From NCBI GenBank assembly GCA_028455995.1, contig JABELC010000001.1, forward strand, positions 1,538,501 through 1,602,500: a DNA stretch of 64,000 nt, read 5' to 3'. Positions within the stretch are counted from its first letter, which is position 1, and the number at the start of each line of letters is the position of its first letter. Below the pieces are notes generated by a model. It did no database searches, was not told the origin of the DNA, and was given only the letters and a program-made list of their open reading frames with translations. Source of the stretch: Scleromitrula shiraiana. Taxonomy: Eukaryota > Ascomycota > Leotiomycetes > Helotiales > Sclerotiniaceae. The position numbers were made by a program, and so were the translations under genes. Below, piece after piece: positions 45,055 through 56,675 of this stretch.

Positions 45055-45850
45055 TTACTCCATCATCGACGACTTCTTCGGTTTCAAAGTCTTCTCTTTC
45101 ATCCGAAAAATCAATCTTATCACCACGCGCGATGTTGAGATCGCAACTGTAAGTTCCACAGGCGTGAGTTTAGTTAAGATTAATCCATCCAATCGATGAT
45201 CTGGAGCTCTGATAAAAGTCCTATTATGTAAGTAGTAGTCTGCATCTGTCAATAGAGAAGAATTGTCGGTTTCGTCGTCTCCAATCAGATCACCATCTGA
45301 ATTAATGTTGAGATCGAGGGACGCCATGATTGATGGAAGGGCTTTAATGATGTTGCTTTGGATTTGTCGGTTCTGAAAGCTATTAACAGTCTCAAACTGG
45401 AACATCTCGACAGTATAGAGTTGACCAATGCGTCCGATACGCCCCGTGCTTTGTACGTCGGATCCCGGAGTAGGTGCAGATCAAAGGTAGCACCGTGGTT
45501 GCAGTGCGCCTGCAGGCTCCATCCAGCACAGCCAACGTAATATGAACCGATAAAAACTTTGCTTCCTTCAGGGGATAATGTAAATTCTTTTACCAAATTG
45601 CTTCTTTCTTCGGTAATTAGCTCACTTGTGTAGCATGAAGTGGGAACTTGTAATGCCCGAAGGCATATGATATTTGGGTTGCTGCTTCCTCCGGATACAA
45701 TAAGTAACGCTGCCCGAAGTTTTGGAGATCCGCTGAGGGGAGCACTGTGTAAATGGGTTGGCATGATGTTTATTGATGGAGAGGTAAACAGTACCACGGA
45801 CGCACCTTCCAATCCCTAACACGCTCCCCACCATAGGTGCCCAAATCAAG
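45055..45850 (-). pseudogene. C-terminal fragment of a SNF2-family helicase
   Basis: The fragment shows GSPKLRAALLIV, then TEERSNLVKEF, then KVFIGSYYVGCAGWSLQAHC (helicase motif V region) and NHGATFDLHLL. A one-base frameshift near 45437-45447 follows. The next frame gives RIGRIGQLYTVEMFQFETVNSF, the motif VI RIGQ region, then QIQSNIIKALPSIMASLDLNIN and an acidic tail. The N-terminal ATPase lobe is missing and the arginine-rich motif VI is split by the frameshift, so it cannot be functional. Such helicase fragments are common in repeat-rich fungal DNA; I see no terminal repeats to define an element. Confidence 0.65.
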
Positions 45851-47487
45851 TAAAACTGAAGCTATTCACAACCCCCTTGAATCCATTTTAACCCGACCAG
45901 CTGCACACCCGTAACAGAATCCATCTCAGAGCGAGCTCAAACTCGTGCGGCAACTCAAGACCTATGACATTCCACCCGTTCAATCGCCTTACGCCCAGTA
46001 GTATATCAAAAAAAGAAAACCCCTCACAAAAGTCGTCTGAATGTGCTTGCTTGAACCAATAATCGTCGCCGGTGTTGAGAATGTATATGTGGAGGCCGTA
46101 GAACTAATTCAACCACAGAGTCTAGGCGTATCCGAGTCGTATTATGCATGCGTATTCGTAAAGTCCATTGTCTTCAAAATCGTCAAAAGTGAGAGTACTG
46201 GTTGGAGTCGATGAGGTTGAGATTTGAGGCGATTTGAGTGTAGATAGAATTCATAGAATCGAGGTAAATCATAATGGATATTGTTACCAGGATGCGCAAC
46301 TCAAAGATATACCCCTGCGTAGAGTCGCCATGTAGGGGTTTCTGTAGTGTAGATGGTTGGCATGATATTTATTGATCGAGAGGTCTGTGGCTATATAAAT
46401 AGTACTATAGCCTCACCTTCCATATTAATCCTTGACAACGAGATACATGCCGATGATATTTCGTACATGTTTGAAGAAGTCGAAGAGGTAAAGTATAAAA
46501 ATTCGCTTGAGAATATAAGCAAAGCTGAATTTTCCATTTCGTTTTGTGTCATGAATTTGAAGATAATGCCTAGTCAAGAAAGAAGAAAGATTAGACGAGT
46601 ATGCTTCCTTCGTATTCCCTCATCGACATTTCCAACAATGTTTGGAGATTAAACTTACCATATTCATTGCGAACGGTTGCAAGTTATGAATGTCTGCGAA
46701 TGAAGGATGTTATTTTGCTTAGGACGAAGTGGTTTTTCTCATTCTCTGTGTTATAACTGAAGTATAAGGGGGCCATGGTGCATAGTATAGATACAATAGT
46801 ATCAATCAGAGAATATCAGCGGCATAGGAACTACCCCATACCTTTGCTTCTTGTCAGTAAACATCAAATCTTGAGATCATATTGTGACATTGACGTACAT
46901 AATGAAGTTAGAAATGAATATCGATAGTCTAGAACAATAGTGTTTCGATATAGATTTAAAAATAGTGGACTGGTGGTACTGGGGTGGGTCACGAAAGACC
47001 GCATCACGCCCAGGTTTTTGGCTTCTGGCATTACGTCACATGGAACCGTTGCGTTGAGGATTCGATATCAAGTCATAAATAAAATTCCAAGCTGTGGCCC
47101 ATAAGCACAAGTAGATTTTGTTATTTTGGTGAAGTACGTACAGTAACTTGTCTCGATATATCTCGATCGTAGATCATTAAATGAAGAGATAGATCGTCGC
47201 TGGTGCTTGAGTGTGAACCATTATGGCATTATTGGTTGATCCGTACGACCTTTACTGCTGTAATTGCTTGACAGTTCTCGTACATCAATATATTTGTTAT
47301 AGTCCTTGTCAAGCGTGAGGATGATCAAAATAAATGAATTCTGGCTAGACAGTATGGTGATATCTGACTGAATTGACCATGACAACATACATGGACTGTA
47401 AATGTTGTGAGCAAAGATGCAAAAGTGGGAATAATTAGCAGGTTTAATTGAGATTAAGTTCGTCATAGTTCGCCACCAAGCGAAATA
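45851..47487. other. Gene-poor region apart from the small duplicate at 46347-46430
   Basis: Short open frames on both strands; none shows recognisable motifs. No tRNA. Confidence 0.4.
46347..46430 (+). repeat. Diverged copy of the 5' part of the helicase fragment
   Basis: GTGTAGATGGTTGGCATGAT and the following TTTATTGATCGAGAGGT match 45747-45790 with few changes. The match resumes at AGTACTATAGCCTCACCTTCCA after a roughly 20-base insertion. The remainder of the helicase is not present here. Confidence 0.6.
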
Positions 47488-47841
47488 TTATTGGCAAGCT
47501 CTGATATTTGGGGCATATATGTGTGAGTGAGGAGCCGCTTCCACGGCCTCCATCGCAATAGAGTCATGTAAGATGCTGGAGGGTTTGATAACATTTGAAC
47601 TATCATCGCAAACACCAACAGATCGTCCAAATTGACAAAATGGTGCATTACTGTGAGGTAGAGGCGCGGCAGTCGTTGATAATGCTACCGAGGCTACTTT
47701 GTTTCTGTAGTCATGACCGCACTTCTTGTAGATCAATCCTTCGATGAGACCATGTTCACAGCCTTGTGAATGAGAGCATGTTCCTACAATCACTAGTTGC
47801 TCCACTTGAATAGAGGGGAAGGTCCACGGGTTTGAAAACAT
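47488..47841 (-). CDS. Doubtful ORF, 117 aa
   Basis: An open minus-strand frame with CSHSQGCEHGLIEGLIYKKCGHDY, spaced Cys/His that could suggest a metal site. No signal peptide, no introns extend it and no family is recognised. Possibly a decayed fragment. Confidence 0.2.
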   Translation of the reverse strand: MFSNPWTFPSIQVEQLVIVGTCSHSQGCEHGLIEGLIYKKCGHDYRNKVASVALSTTAAPLPHSNAPFCQFGRSVGVCDDSSNVIKPSSILHDSIAMEAVEAAPHSHIYAPNIRACQ

Positions 47842-48599
47842 AACTCAAACGCAAGCTTTGATAAGCCTAGGGATCATTTTGCAAGGGTGTGATATCAAAA
47901 ACAGAAGTAAGACGAGAGCGTACGCAAGAATCAGACAGTGCCGATGAGATCATTAACATACTCTAGTACTTAGTATTCAAAGATTGACAAGTTGTACAAG
48001 TAACCGACGTAATACATGTTATGCAGGTACAGAAATTCGGAAGGCTGACAAAGGATTTCTCGATTTCGAGTGGCAAACAAATCAGAACAGAGGACTGCTA
48101 CAATAGAGGGCAAAAACAATTACTAAAAAGTCAACTCACAATAATCACAGGGCGTATATGGCGTAATAAACTGATTCATCAGACGCTCGCCACCAATCGG
48201 TCGATGGTATTCGGAATCAAAATATTCTCATCGGTTAATTTTGGTCACAACTCCTTTCCCATAGATTGATTCTTCGAATTTAAGATTCGACTATTATTGA
48301 ACTAATGCAAGTGCTCAAATATTGCGAAACCGTTCCCCTTGGAAGTTTGTTGGCACCGCTTTACTCGTTACCCGAAAGTACCTGATGCTATAGAGATAAT
48401 GCCGTAAATGCATAGTGAGATATAAAAGATTGGGGGAGAAAAGGATGGTTGTCGGGGGAAAATCGATGATGATGTATGCCAGTGATCAGCAAACGAGAAA
48501 AATGAACTACTTGAAAAAACTAGAAATGTTAGCTCATTGCATACGGAGGTCTGGTTCAGAATGCCTTGTAGAATATTTATGGGGCGTCTGCCAGTGATT
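47842..48599. other. Intergenic, left edge of AT-rich island
   Basis: No gene recognised. GGCTTGATTAAGCCTAATAAAGCC near 48600 is a small imperfect palindrome at the start of the AT-rich region. Confidence 0.4.
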
Positions 48600-49058
48600 A
48601 GGCTTGATTAAGCCTAATAAAGCCATTATATTTAAAGTTTATAGATCTTATTGGCTTTACTAGTAATTTCAAGTTATAAAGGGGAGTTGATTTTTTAAAA
48701 AAAAAAGTTGTAATAGTATCTTTACTAATACTACTACTAGTACTAGTAGTACTAGTATTCAACTTCAAGTTGAAGTTAATACCACTACATATAGATTTTA
48801 ATTAGTAGATTTTTTGTTTTAGTAGCAAATTTTATGTTCTTATATTTATTTCTATTACTAGTAGTATTTAATGAAATTATATTTTCAAGTTGAATGAAAA
48901 CAATATATTTTTTAATTTATATACGAATTTTATTTTAAAAAACTTTTTTAGTAATACTTAATTTATATTACTTAGTACTTCAAGTTCAAGTTAGTAGTAC
49001 TAGTAGTAGTATTTGTAATGTTTTTTATTGAATCATTGAATGATTATTTATCAGAGGG

Positions 49059-49155
49059 TCAACAACTTTATCACTGAACCACAAAAGCGTGGAGTGTTTC
49101 ATATTACTATATGGAATAGTTGTTGTACTATATAAACTCTATCACTTTATAATAC
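49059..49155 (+). repeat. Direct repeat, copy 1 (less mutated)
   Basis: Pairs with 49375-49474. Across about 97 aligned bases with one 3-base gap, all substitutions I see are transitions. About twenty are C-to-T or G-to-A going from this copy to copy 2. Confidence 0.75.
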
Positions 49156-49374
49156 TTTTTCTTATTTTGTATTAGTTTCTAGATTTATATAATAATAAAG
49201 TTGAGTTTATTATTATAATAATAGATTTATAAATATAGAATTATATAAAAAGCATAATAATTATAATCTAAATTAAATAAAATCATGCAATTTATAAATA
49301 AATATATCTTTATTAATAAACATTATTAATTTTAGAATGAGTCATTGTATTATATGAAATATAATATTAAAGAA

Positions 49375-49474
49375 TTAATAACTTTATTATTAAATTATAA
49401 AAATGTAGAGTATTCTATCATATTATTATATAGAATAATTATTATACTATATAAATCCTGTCACTTTATGATAT
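49375..49474 (+). repeat. Direct repeat, copy 2 (more AT-rich)
   Basis: Same repeat as 49059-49155, with C and G replaced by T and A at most differing positions. Only about four changes go the other way. Confidence 0.75.
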
Positions 49475-50160
49475 TATTAAATTATTTTTTATTGGTTTTT
49501 TACTAGTATATATTATATTCAACTTGATTGAACTTGAAGTTAGTATTATCATGATTATTAACTTCAAGAATAAAGTTTAATTACTAGTACTAGTATTATG
49601 ATATTAGAATTTAAAGAACTTGAATTAAAAAATTATAACAGTGAATAACTTGAAGTTTAATAATACTACAACTAGTAGTATGATCATGATACTAGTACTA
49701 GTAGTAGAATAATGTTTTAATTTGATTTCAAGTTCAAGTTATTATACTACTAGTAGTATTATACTCTTTAATAAAAAGAATTAATTTTGATTTTAATTAG
49801 TAGTATTTTATTAAAAAACTTGAATGTAAGTACCAGTGTCGAGTACCTAGTAGTAGTATCATGATTTAAAAATTTCAAGTTTGAATTTACTACTAGTACT
49901 AGTAGTAGTATCACTGCTGAAAATTATTAAAAATCGATCATCCTAGTAGTATTTTTAAATATTTATACTACTAGTACTAGGTAGTATTTTACTAGTAGTA
50001 TTTATCAGAATAAACTTCAAGTTTACTCGAAATCATGATTAATATTTAAAAAAAATTATTTAAATAGTATTTAATTATTCAAGCAAGTTTTAATTTTTTA
50101 CTATTAATTTTTATAAAATAAAAATTTAAATTATATATATATAAAATATTAAAAATGCAC

Positions 50161-51434
50161 CAAAATGCATCAAAATCATCATCAAAATTGTTTATTTTAC
50201 TATTCTTGCCCGGTCTTCATATTTTTCCCGTCGGAGTAGACCTCCGAGTCCGAGTCCGTATTCATTCGCTAACAATAATTATTAGCCTCATGCAGGGACC
50301 ACACAGCAGTCGGAAGGGAAATGACATCAATTGCCCAGGTGTGATCAACACTAGCCCTCTTTTGGCAAAATGTACTTTAACTGTTAGTTATGACATTTGA
50401 TTGCCAGTGGATATGTTGGCAGATTGCTCGTTGAAAGACCCTGATTATGTAGTTACTATAGTAGTGGTACTGAATTCTTTATCTGTACTGGATCTATTTC
50501 ATTATTTCATTACTTATGCGATAGAAATCAATGTCTAAAATCAACTGAATGGTTATGAATATGGGGTGCGAAATCTGATAACATTTTCGTTGTATTTCGT
50601 CGTCTAGAGTTGTAGATAACACTCTGTTCAATTGAATAGGGCAATGATATGCATTATGCCATCTTAACGACCAGCATCAGAGTGTGGGGTATATTAATTT
50701 ATTGATCTCATACCAATCTCGAATTGCAGGGTGTGATATCGAGAATTTTTCAAATTTCCCATTGAATAACATGTAAGATGCTCTAAATAATGGTACGTTG
50801 GGGTGTTGGTGAGCTTATGCTGATCTGCGGGGTTTGTTTCATACTTCTTGCTATCTTTGCTATCTTTGCTATCGAATTGATTACTCTCGAAGAGGAAATA
50901 TGTCATGACTCCTATCACCATTACCTCATGCCTAAGCCCAAGCCAATAGTTCGGTAAAGAGTCCACTTAGATAATTGACGACCTAATGACATGACTATGA
51001 CGGACGACTCAGTAGAGTCGGTAGATATGAGAAATAAACACGAGGAACTATTTAGCCGGAAGGGTGGGTGCACACTCTCTAAACATGACGCAGAGCGGCA
51101 GAAATAAAGGTATCATTGATCTGCAGGGTCTTGCTAGATTCGGAAGCTCCGAGCTGAAATGATTCTATTGGATGATGTGTTAGTTGAACAAGGATGCTCT
51201 GGATCAGACCCCGATCTAAGCAGGGTTGATTGTTACGGCTTTTAGCAGAGCCAATATGTATATAGATGTCGAAGTATCTCTCGGTTTTTCAATATTCTTC
51301 AAACCATCAAGAATTCAAATCATCACATCTACAGTATTCAAATCATCCTCCATTCCAACTACCAACTTATTCCTACAACACTTTACCCTCGATTCTATTT
51401 ATCAACTACCATATATATACATCAAATTTTCAAA
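50161..51434. other. Intergenic
   Basis: GC rises again after the island. GATAGCAAA repeats near 50850-50875. TATATATACATC lies shortly before the ATG at 51435. No gene recognised. Confidence 0.45.
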
Positions 51435-51692
51435 ATGTCTTCCGCAGCCACCTCAAACATGCAACCATCTCACTTCGAAGACGACTCTTCATATCTTTTC
51501 GCGTATGCAACATCGATGTATGAGCACACCAAGAAGCAAATGGATGCAGCATCGATGTCTGCGAGAAGGAGGAGCGCAAACGCTGAGAATACAAACACAC
51601 ACGCTCCATTAAAGAGTGGCGGTGAAAGTATATCGAGCACGGAGAGTTCATTGAGCACGGAAAGTCCAGCAAACAGCCGACGTTTCTCGTAA
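51435..51692 (+). CDS. Small Ser-rich hypothetical protein, 85 aa
   Basis: The ATG sits in a good fungal context (TTTTCAAAATGTC) after a C/T-rich leader and a TATATATAC element about 25 bases upstream. The peptide starts MSSAATSNMQPSHFEDDSSYLFAYAT and has a short helix with MYEHTKKQMDAASMSARRRS. It ends in a Ser/Glu/Thr-rich tail (SISSTESSLSTESPANSRR). No signal peptide, Cys or known domain. It is probably cytosolic or nuclear, with many potential phosphorylation sites. The leader quality and coherent amino-acid composition argue for a real gene. Confidence 0.55.
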   Translation: MSSAATSNMQPSHFEDDSSYLFAYATSMYEHTKKQMDAASMSARRRSANAENTNTHAPLKSGGESISSTESSLSTESPANSRRFS

Positions 51693-52190
51693 AGGAGCAG
51701 GGCAGGGGCTTAAATCACGTTCAAGCTGCTCTTCTGGAAAGAGGCTGGTGTCGATGTTGATAGCGGCGGATACTGGTTTCGAATGAGGAGAAGGTTCCTG
51801 ATCGGATATGGCATTCATTGTCAGGACTGTACTGTACAATATAAAGGGATTTTTGGACTGTTTTATGTTTTGGGTCAAAAGCAAGCACACATAAGCGAGG
51901 GAGTTTTGGTTAGGAGTTTTGGGAATATCGAGGGCATTGCAGCATATACCATTGAAGCTGTCACATTTTGGTGATATGGGTTTAATGATTAATAAGAATG
52001 GATAATGACTACTACACTTGCGTTCTTGTCCAGATTTGTGAATGAATTTACATCAAATGTACAAAGCTTCAGTGACGAATAAACCATCTCCACACCTGAT
52101 ATCGCTTGCAGCCTCAAACACTTTTAACCAACGTCACTAAAGCCATGTTAGGTGAATAAAATTATGGACACTAATGAAAAACTATTGATT
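51693..52190. other. Convergent intergenic region
   Basis: No gene seen. A minus-strand frame over 51890-51648 is antisense to the end of the small gene and is not supported. Confidence 0.4.
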
Positions 52191-53026
52191 CTATTTTTGA
52201 GTCATTGGCTGCTCATTCATTAACTTCTTCATCAAATCAGTTATATGGCCCTTATTGTTCATCAACTGCGCCTCTGGACTAACAAAATCGTCGACCAATT
52301 CCATCATACATCCAAAGAAACTATACTCTTTAATCCAAGAACACTCATCCATCCAATTTGCTATGTGTACAGTAAAATCATAAACGTCTTTTGCATCCCT
52401 AGATATGCTCGCGATTTCCGAAACAAAAATTTCATACGCTGGGTACTTGGCATGTCTAGTATCACTTTCAGCATATATATAGGGACAGATCAAGTATAGA
52501 AAAAACAGGTGGGAAATTGCAAGAACGGCAGAACGAATAATTTCTCAAGATATGCGATGCCTTCATCGGCAGAAGTGCCATAATAATGTACCCCTAAATA
52601 ATCTGGTCCACTGCCTTTTCCCTTTCCCTTTCCCGAAACCAGCTCCATCCACTTCCCTAACCACCTCTCACCTTCTTCATCGCTAGCGCAAACACAACCT
52701 ACAATCTTCTTTCCCGTTGTGCTCCTCAGCCCTACCATTTTCTCTTCCCACAACATGGCCGCTTTTTCAGGACTGATACCCTGTCTCTTGGGCTCATTTA
52801 AAAAATGTACTACATCCCATTCCGAAGATTCTACTCGATGGAACTCCTCATCTAAAAGTTGTGCTGGGGTCCGTATTGTAGGTCGGAAGGGTACATTAGG
52901 GGGAAGTTCGGGTGGTGCCCAGGTATTCCAATTGGAGCATGCTTTGAGAGGTCCGTTGAAGTTTATTGAATCGATGTGATTGGGAATGGAGTGCGTGTTG
53001 GTCCAGTCCCAAAGGAGACATCGCTT
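52191..53026 (-). pseudogene. GH128-like (Asl1-like) glycoside hydrolase, frame disrupted
   Basis: The minus strand reads RCLLWDWTNTHSIPNHI, WNTWAPPELPPNVPFRPTI, WDVVHFLNEPKRQGISPEKA, KKIVGCVCASDEEGERWLGK, PDYLGVHYYGTSADEGIAYL and then IFVSEIASISRDAKDVYDFT and FFGCMMELVDDFVSPEAQL. These are the hallmarks of the glycosyl-hydrolase Asl1-like catalytic domain (GH128, beta-1,3-glucan active); the FLNEP glutamate and the VSEIAS glutamate are the likely catalytic pair. Two defects are visible. There is a TAA immediately upstream of the domain with no in-frame ATG, so a further 5' exon is needed or lost. The junction between EKLF and HAKYP is one base out of phase with the only plausible intron (GTTCTG ... 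ACTAG). It is either a pseudogene or a gene with an unusual splice. Confidence 0.65.
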
Positions 53027-54519
53027 TTAGATCATCGGCATGATTATTTATTGGTATATACGCAGATAGAGGATGAAAACGAAAACAAAAACAAACGACG
53101 ATGATAAACAGTAGAATCGAAATGTACATGCATGAGACAATTAATTCAATACTATCTTCATTGATGCCAGATTCAACCAATGGGGGCATAACCATTCGGC
53201 TTATTGATTCCGAAATTTTCTCACTCGAGTCGAGACCTTGCTCGGGAAAATGGATTGTCACTGTCGGGATATGAAGCAAGGATTTAATATGGCATTTCCA
53301 GGGCATGGAGGACAAGGCACTCCGGCAGGTTTTTTCCTCGGGGTGGAGAAACCTGCAACGGTGCCCCACTAGGCGCAAGCGCAAACGCATGTGCCACAAG
53401 ATTACAGGTATTCACCCAAACCTTAAAACAGACATCAGCAAACCCCAATTTGTAAACAATTCAACGCAGATACTAACAAATTCTACATTAATAACAGATC
53501 CGGAAGAATCGTGGCAGTGGAGTGGGTCTGTGTTTAATCGGTCTCGATAGCTACTGGGCTGCATCAAAAGGGGTCGATCACATTTCAAACCTTGCTTGCG
53601 AGATGAGGTATCCTGATTTATTCGTTTGATCTAGGCCATCCCGCTGATCCAGCACATCAAAAACCTGCTATTTCGAGCTTTTTTGTTACTAGAATCATAG
53701 AGCCCGGGGGGCTGTTTCATTACAAGATACCGAAGAATTCCAACCTTCGAACCTCCGGAGCCTGTTCTCCAAATTTCACTTTGTTGATAAGATAACCGCT
53801 CGATACGAGAAATGAACTTGGAAAATTATAATTCGGCTTGAGTGCAAACCGAATTCAAATTGGCTACGCGATTATCTGACATCGAAAAGCATAGAAAGAA
53901 AGAGAAAGAATCGGGATATGACCAACTATACACCGAAAGACTCCACCTTGGAACGTCAGGTATTCGCGAAATGGATGTGGAAAGCCAAGTGATTCTGTTC
54001 AGATTATACAATGAGTCTATAATAAGAGAGGTATCTGGACGGTGATGAAATAGGTTATACATAATTTGAAAGACAGAAGTAACAACTTGAGGAGTGACAG
54101 ATAAGTCATGCAACCGTCACACTACGATCCTTACCTTGGTAGTATTTTGATTCTTTATATACGTCCACCTCTGCGACTTCATACAAAAACTTCTACGGTG
54201 TCTAGGTTTATCGAGTTTTGTTTTGCAGTCGCGAGGGGGTTTATTCAGACGAACAGAGTTGAATCTCTTTAAATTGTCGGAAGCGGCGCAACCATGGTAT
54301 CAAATCATCTTTCTAAGATGAGAGTATTGAATGATCACAGATCTACACAAAGTAGGGGTACTATAATAATATGGCTGGACCACTCATACACATATCTAAC
54401 TTTCCTACTTTTAAATACGCAATGCTCCAGGAAAAGATCTACAATAATGCCCGAAAATCTAACCCATAGTCACCTTTTTGTCAACAATACAATCTGACCA
54501 AGTATGCTCTTCAGCCTGC
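53027..54519. other. Intergenic
   Basis: A minus-strand frame upstream of the glycosidase (53399-53030) includes a hydrophobic stretch (MYISILLFIIVVCFCF) that might belong to a lost 5' exon. I could not splice it to the domain in frame. Otherwise no gene seen. Confidence 0.35.
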
Positions 54520-55758
54520 TTACTGCATCTCACACTTCTTATCCTCTCTTCTATACAACCAGTATCTGCACCTTTTGGGTATACTACGAATCGCCCTGAT
54601 CCTCTTTGTTGAACTTGGGGCTATCTTAATCAGAATGCCTCTCTGCTTTTCCTTGTCCGAATCACCAACACGATATCCTTTGAGGTGATTGGCAAATGCA
54701 TATACCGCCTTGCATGATTGTTAGTATAAAGTAGGTTGGTGCGATATCATCAAGATTATACATACGAAATTATCCGCATTCATAAGTTGATCTGTCGTAG
54801 ACAATGCTCCAGCTTTGGCCCACCCGTAGGATTTATCTTTGCTGCTGACACTTATAGGAATTTTTTTTTCTATGAGATGTTAGCTTTTAATGATCTTTCT
54901 AGTCCGGTCTGCAATTCACGACTTACTCGGAGGTTGAACTAGATGCGAGTGGAACATCTATGATTGTCTGCTGTCAGTTAAGTAATTATTAACGGGTTGG
55001 CAGTATGAAATTACCTCATGTAGAATTGTGCGACTGGTACAGGGGTTATCAACAATTGAAGGTATCTTGACAGGATCGCTTCCATCTGGTGGTACCATTT
55101 CTCCTGAAAGTAACCTGTTCTCAAATTTGGAAACCGTGGACCACCCTTGATAATTTCGACTCAATTTCTTGCATACAGATATGACAGTTTTTGGTTCCTG
55201 CCAACTTTGTGTTCCTGCAACGAAACCTCTATAAGTTGTCATGATGACACTGCCTAGAGGAGGATTCTTTCGACAGGACAATGCTCTTTCTGCTCTCATA
55301 TGAAACTTTGGGTCGACCCAATGATCACCATCTCTTTCATTGTCATTCTCATCTCTCGCCTTCACCCATCGATCATCATTGTCGCAAACGTAGATGATTG
55401 CGGCTTGCTCGGCGGTATCGACCTTGTTCATCGAGGCACTAGAGAATGTGTTGAAGTAGCCTGCAAGTTGTTAGATATACGGCTTTTCTTCGAGATTAAT
55501 TAGTTATGTACCCATGATTGTCGGACGAGATATAGTCCCAGCTTTGAATAGCTTCGCATATGAAATCTGTTCTCCAGCATCGTTCCCGGCGTTCATTTTA
55601 GCTAGGACATTCGAGGCCATGTCCCATGCTTCAGGAAACAAAGTGGTTGAAATGTCAGGGTACTGTTGATCGCAAGTGGGGTCAACATAGTAATTGACCG
55701 CTTGTGTCAAAGGAATGAGCGTTGCAGCAACCGAAAAATGAAAAAAGGGGTAATGCAT
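54520..55758 (-). CDS. Secreted M35-like metallopeptidase-fold protein, degenerate active site, possible frameshift
   Basis: Exons on the minus strand: 55758-55512, 55460-55015, 54970-54927, 54869-54766 and 54708-54520. Residues 1-20 (MHYPFFHFSVAATLIPLTQA) are a signal peptide. The body (AAIIYVCDNDDRWVKARDEN, RTILHE, then YGWAKAGALSTTDQLMNADNFAVYAFAN) follows the order of M35/lysine-specific metallopeptidase-like proteins of fungi. The first His-Glu of HExxH is present, but splicing gives HEQTII, so the second zinc His is missing. Exon 4 begins with a run of nine A; eight would keep the frame, so a one-base slip or error is likely here. Function is therefore uncertain: a non-catalytic secreted relative or an early pseudogene. 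Confidence 0.5.
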
Positions 55759-56675
55759 CTTGAACGAAATGTGTTGGACTGGAATCTACCTTTTGATACA
55801 ACAGCAAGGAAGGGATCTATTTAATATTTCTTCATGTTCTCATTACCAGCAGAATCACATTCTGGTTTTGCTTTTCTGGTTTTGCTTTTATCAAAATAGT
55901 GAGTAAGACAGAAAGGATTCTGTTAATCTCGTCAGATACATATTTTTGTGCATCTGAAATTGGGCATGTTCAAGCCGCAAAACCAACTAATTCTCGACAC
56001 ACAATAGGAGAACAGTAGTAGATTATCACAACGGATGCCGAATTTGGATAATGGTCGAACCATGTTGATTTTAATGAACTAACTTAAGATGCTTATTCCC
56101 CCTTGCACACATCTCAGAGAGGTAAAAACCCCCAAAGAGGAGTTTGTTCACTATATTCAGCTCGACTATGGATGGTATTTCGTAGTATTCTCCAATCTGA
56201 TGCTAAGAAATGTTTTCATAACGGCCATCTATAAATGAGCGAATAAGCAGAACAACTGATGTCGTACCGCGACCCGGCGTCTGAAATATCCAATTACCAC
56301 TGTATATTACATTTTTGGCCTCGCTATAAGCTTAAATGCCAAGCGGAGAAAGCCTCCACACGATTCTTCTGCATTTCGTTTCTTTTTTTCGTCTCCAATA
56401 ATCTCAAACGTCAGCCTTATTGTCTGTCACTTAGATAAGCTACAGTTGAACTGTAGTTTACCCCGCCACCAGCCTCATCTACCAATTTCAGATCGCTGTG
56501 ACTAAGCAAGATGGTTATTGTGAAGATGGATATGAATGGTTCTTTTTTATCGCTCGATTCTCTAGCTCACAATGCTATATCAACATGGGACTCGCTCTTA
56601 GTGTTGAAAAGTTCAAAAACCATTTCCCCTATCATCTTTCTCATCTTTCATGATATCCAATACAATCTTCAAGAT
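55759..56675. other. Divergent promoter region
   Basis: Lies between two divergently transcribed secreted-protein genes. A duplicated TTCTGGTTTTGCTTTT is found at about 55858-55890. No gene recognised. Confidence 0.4.

Larger units (their letters stand above)
48600..50160. other. AT-rich island
   Basis: About 1.5 kb, AT-rich, all frames closed. It shares the motifs TACTAGTA, AGTAGTACTAGT and TTCAAGTTGAA with the island at 38781-39600. It contains a diverged direct repeat (49059-49155 and 49375-49474) with RIP-like differences. Probably degraded transposon DNA. Confidence 0.7.
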
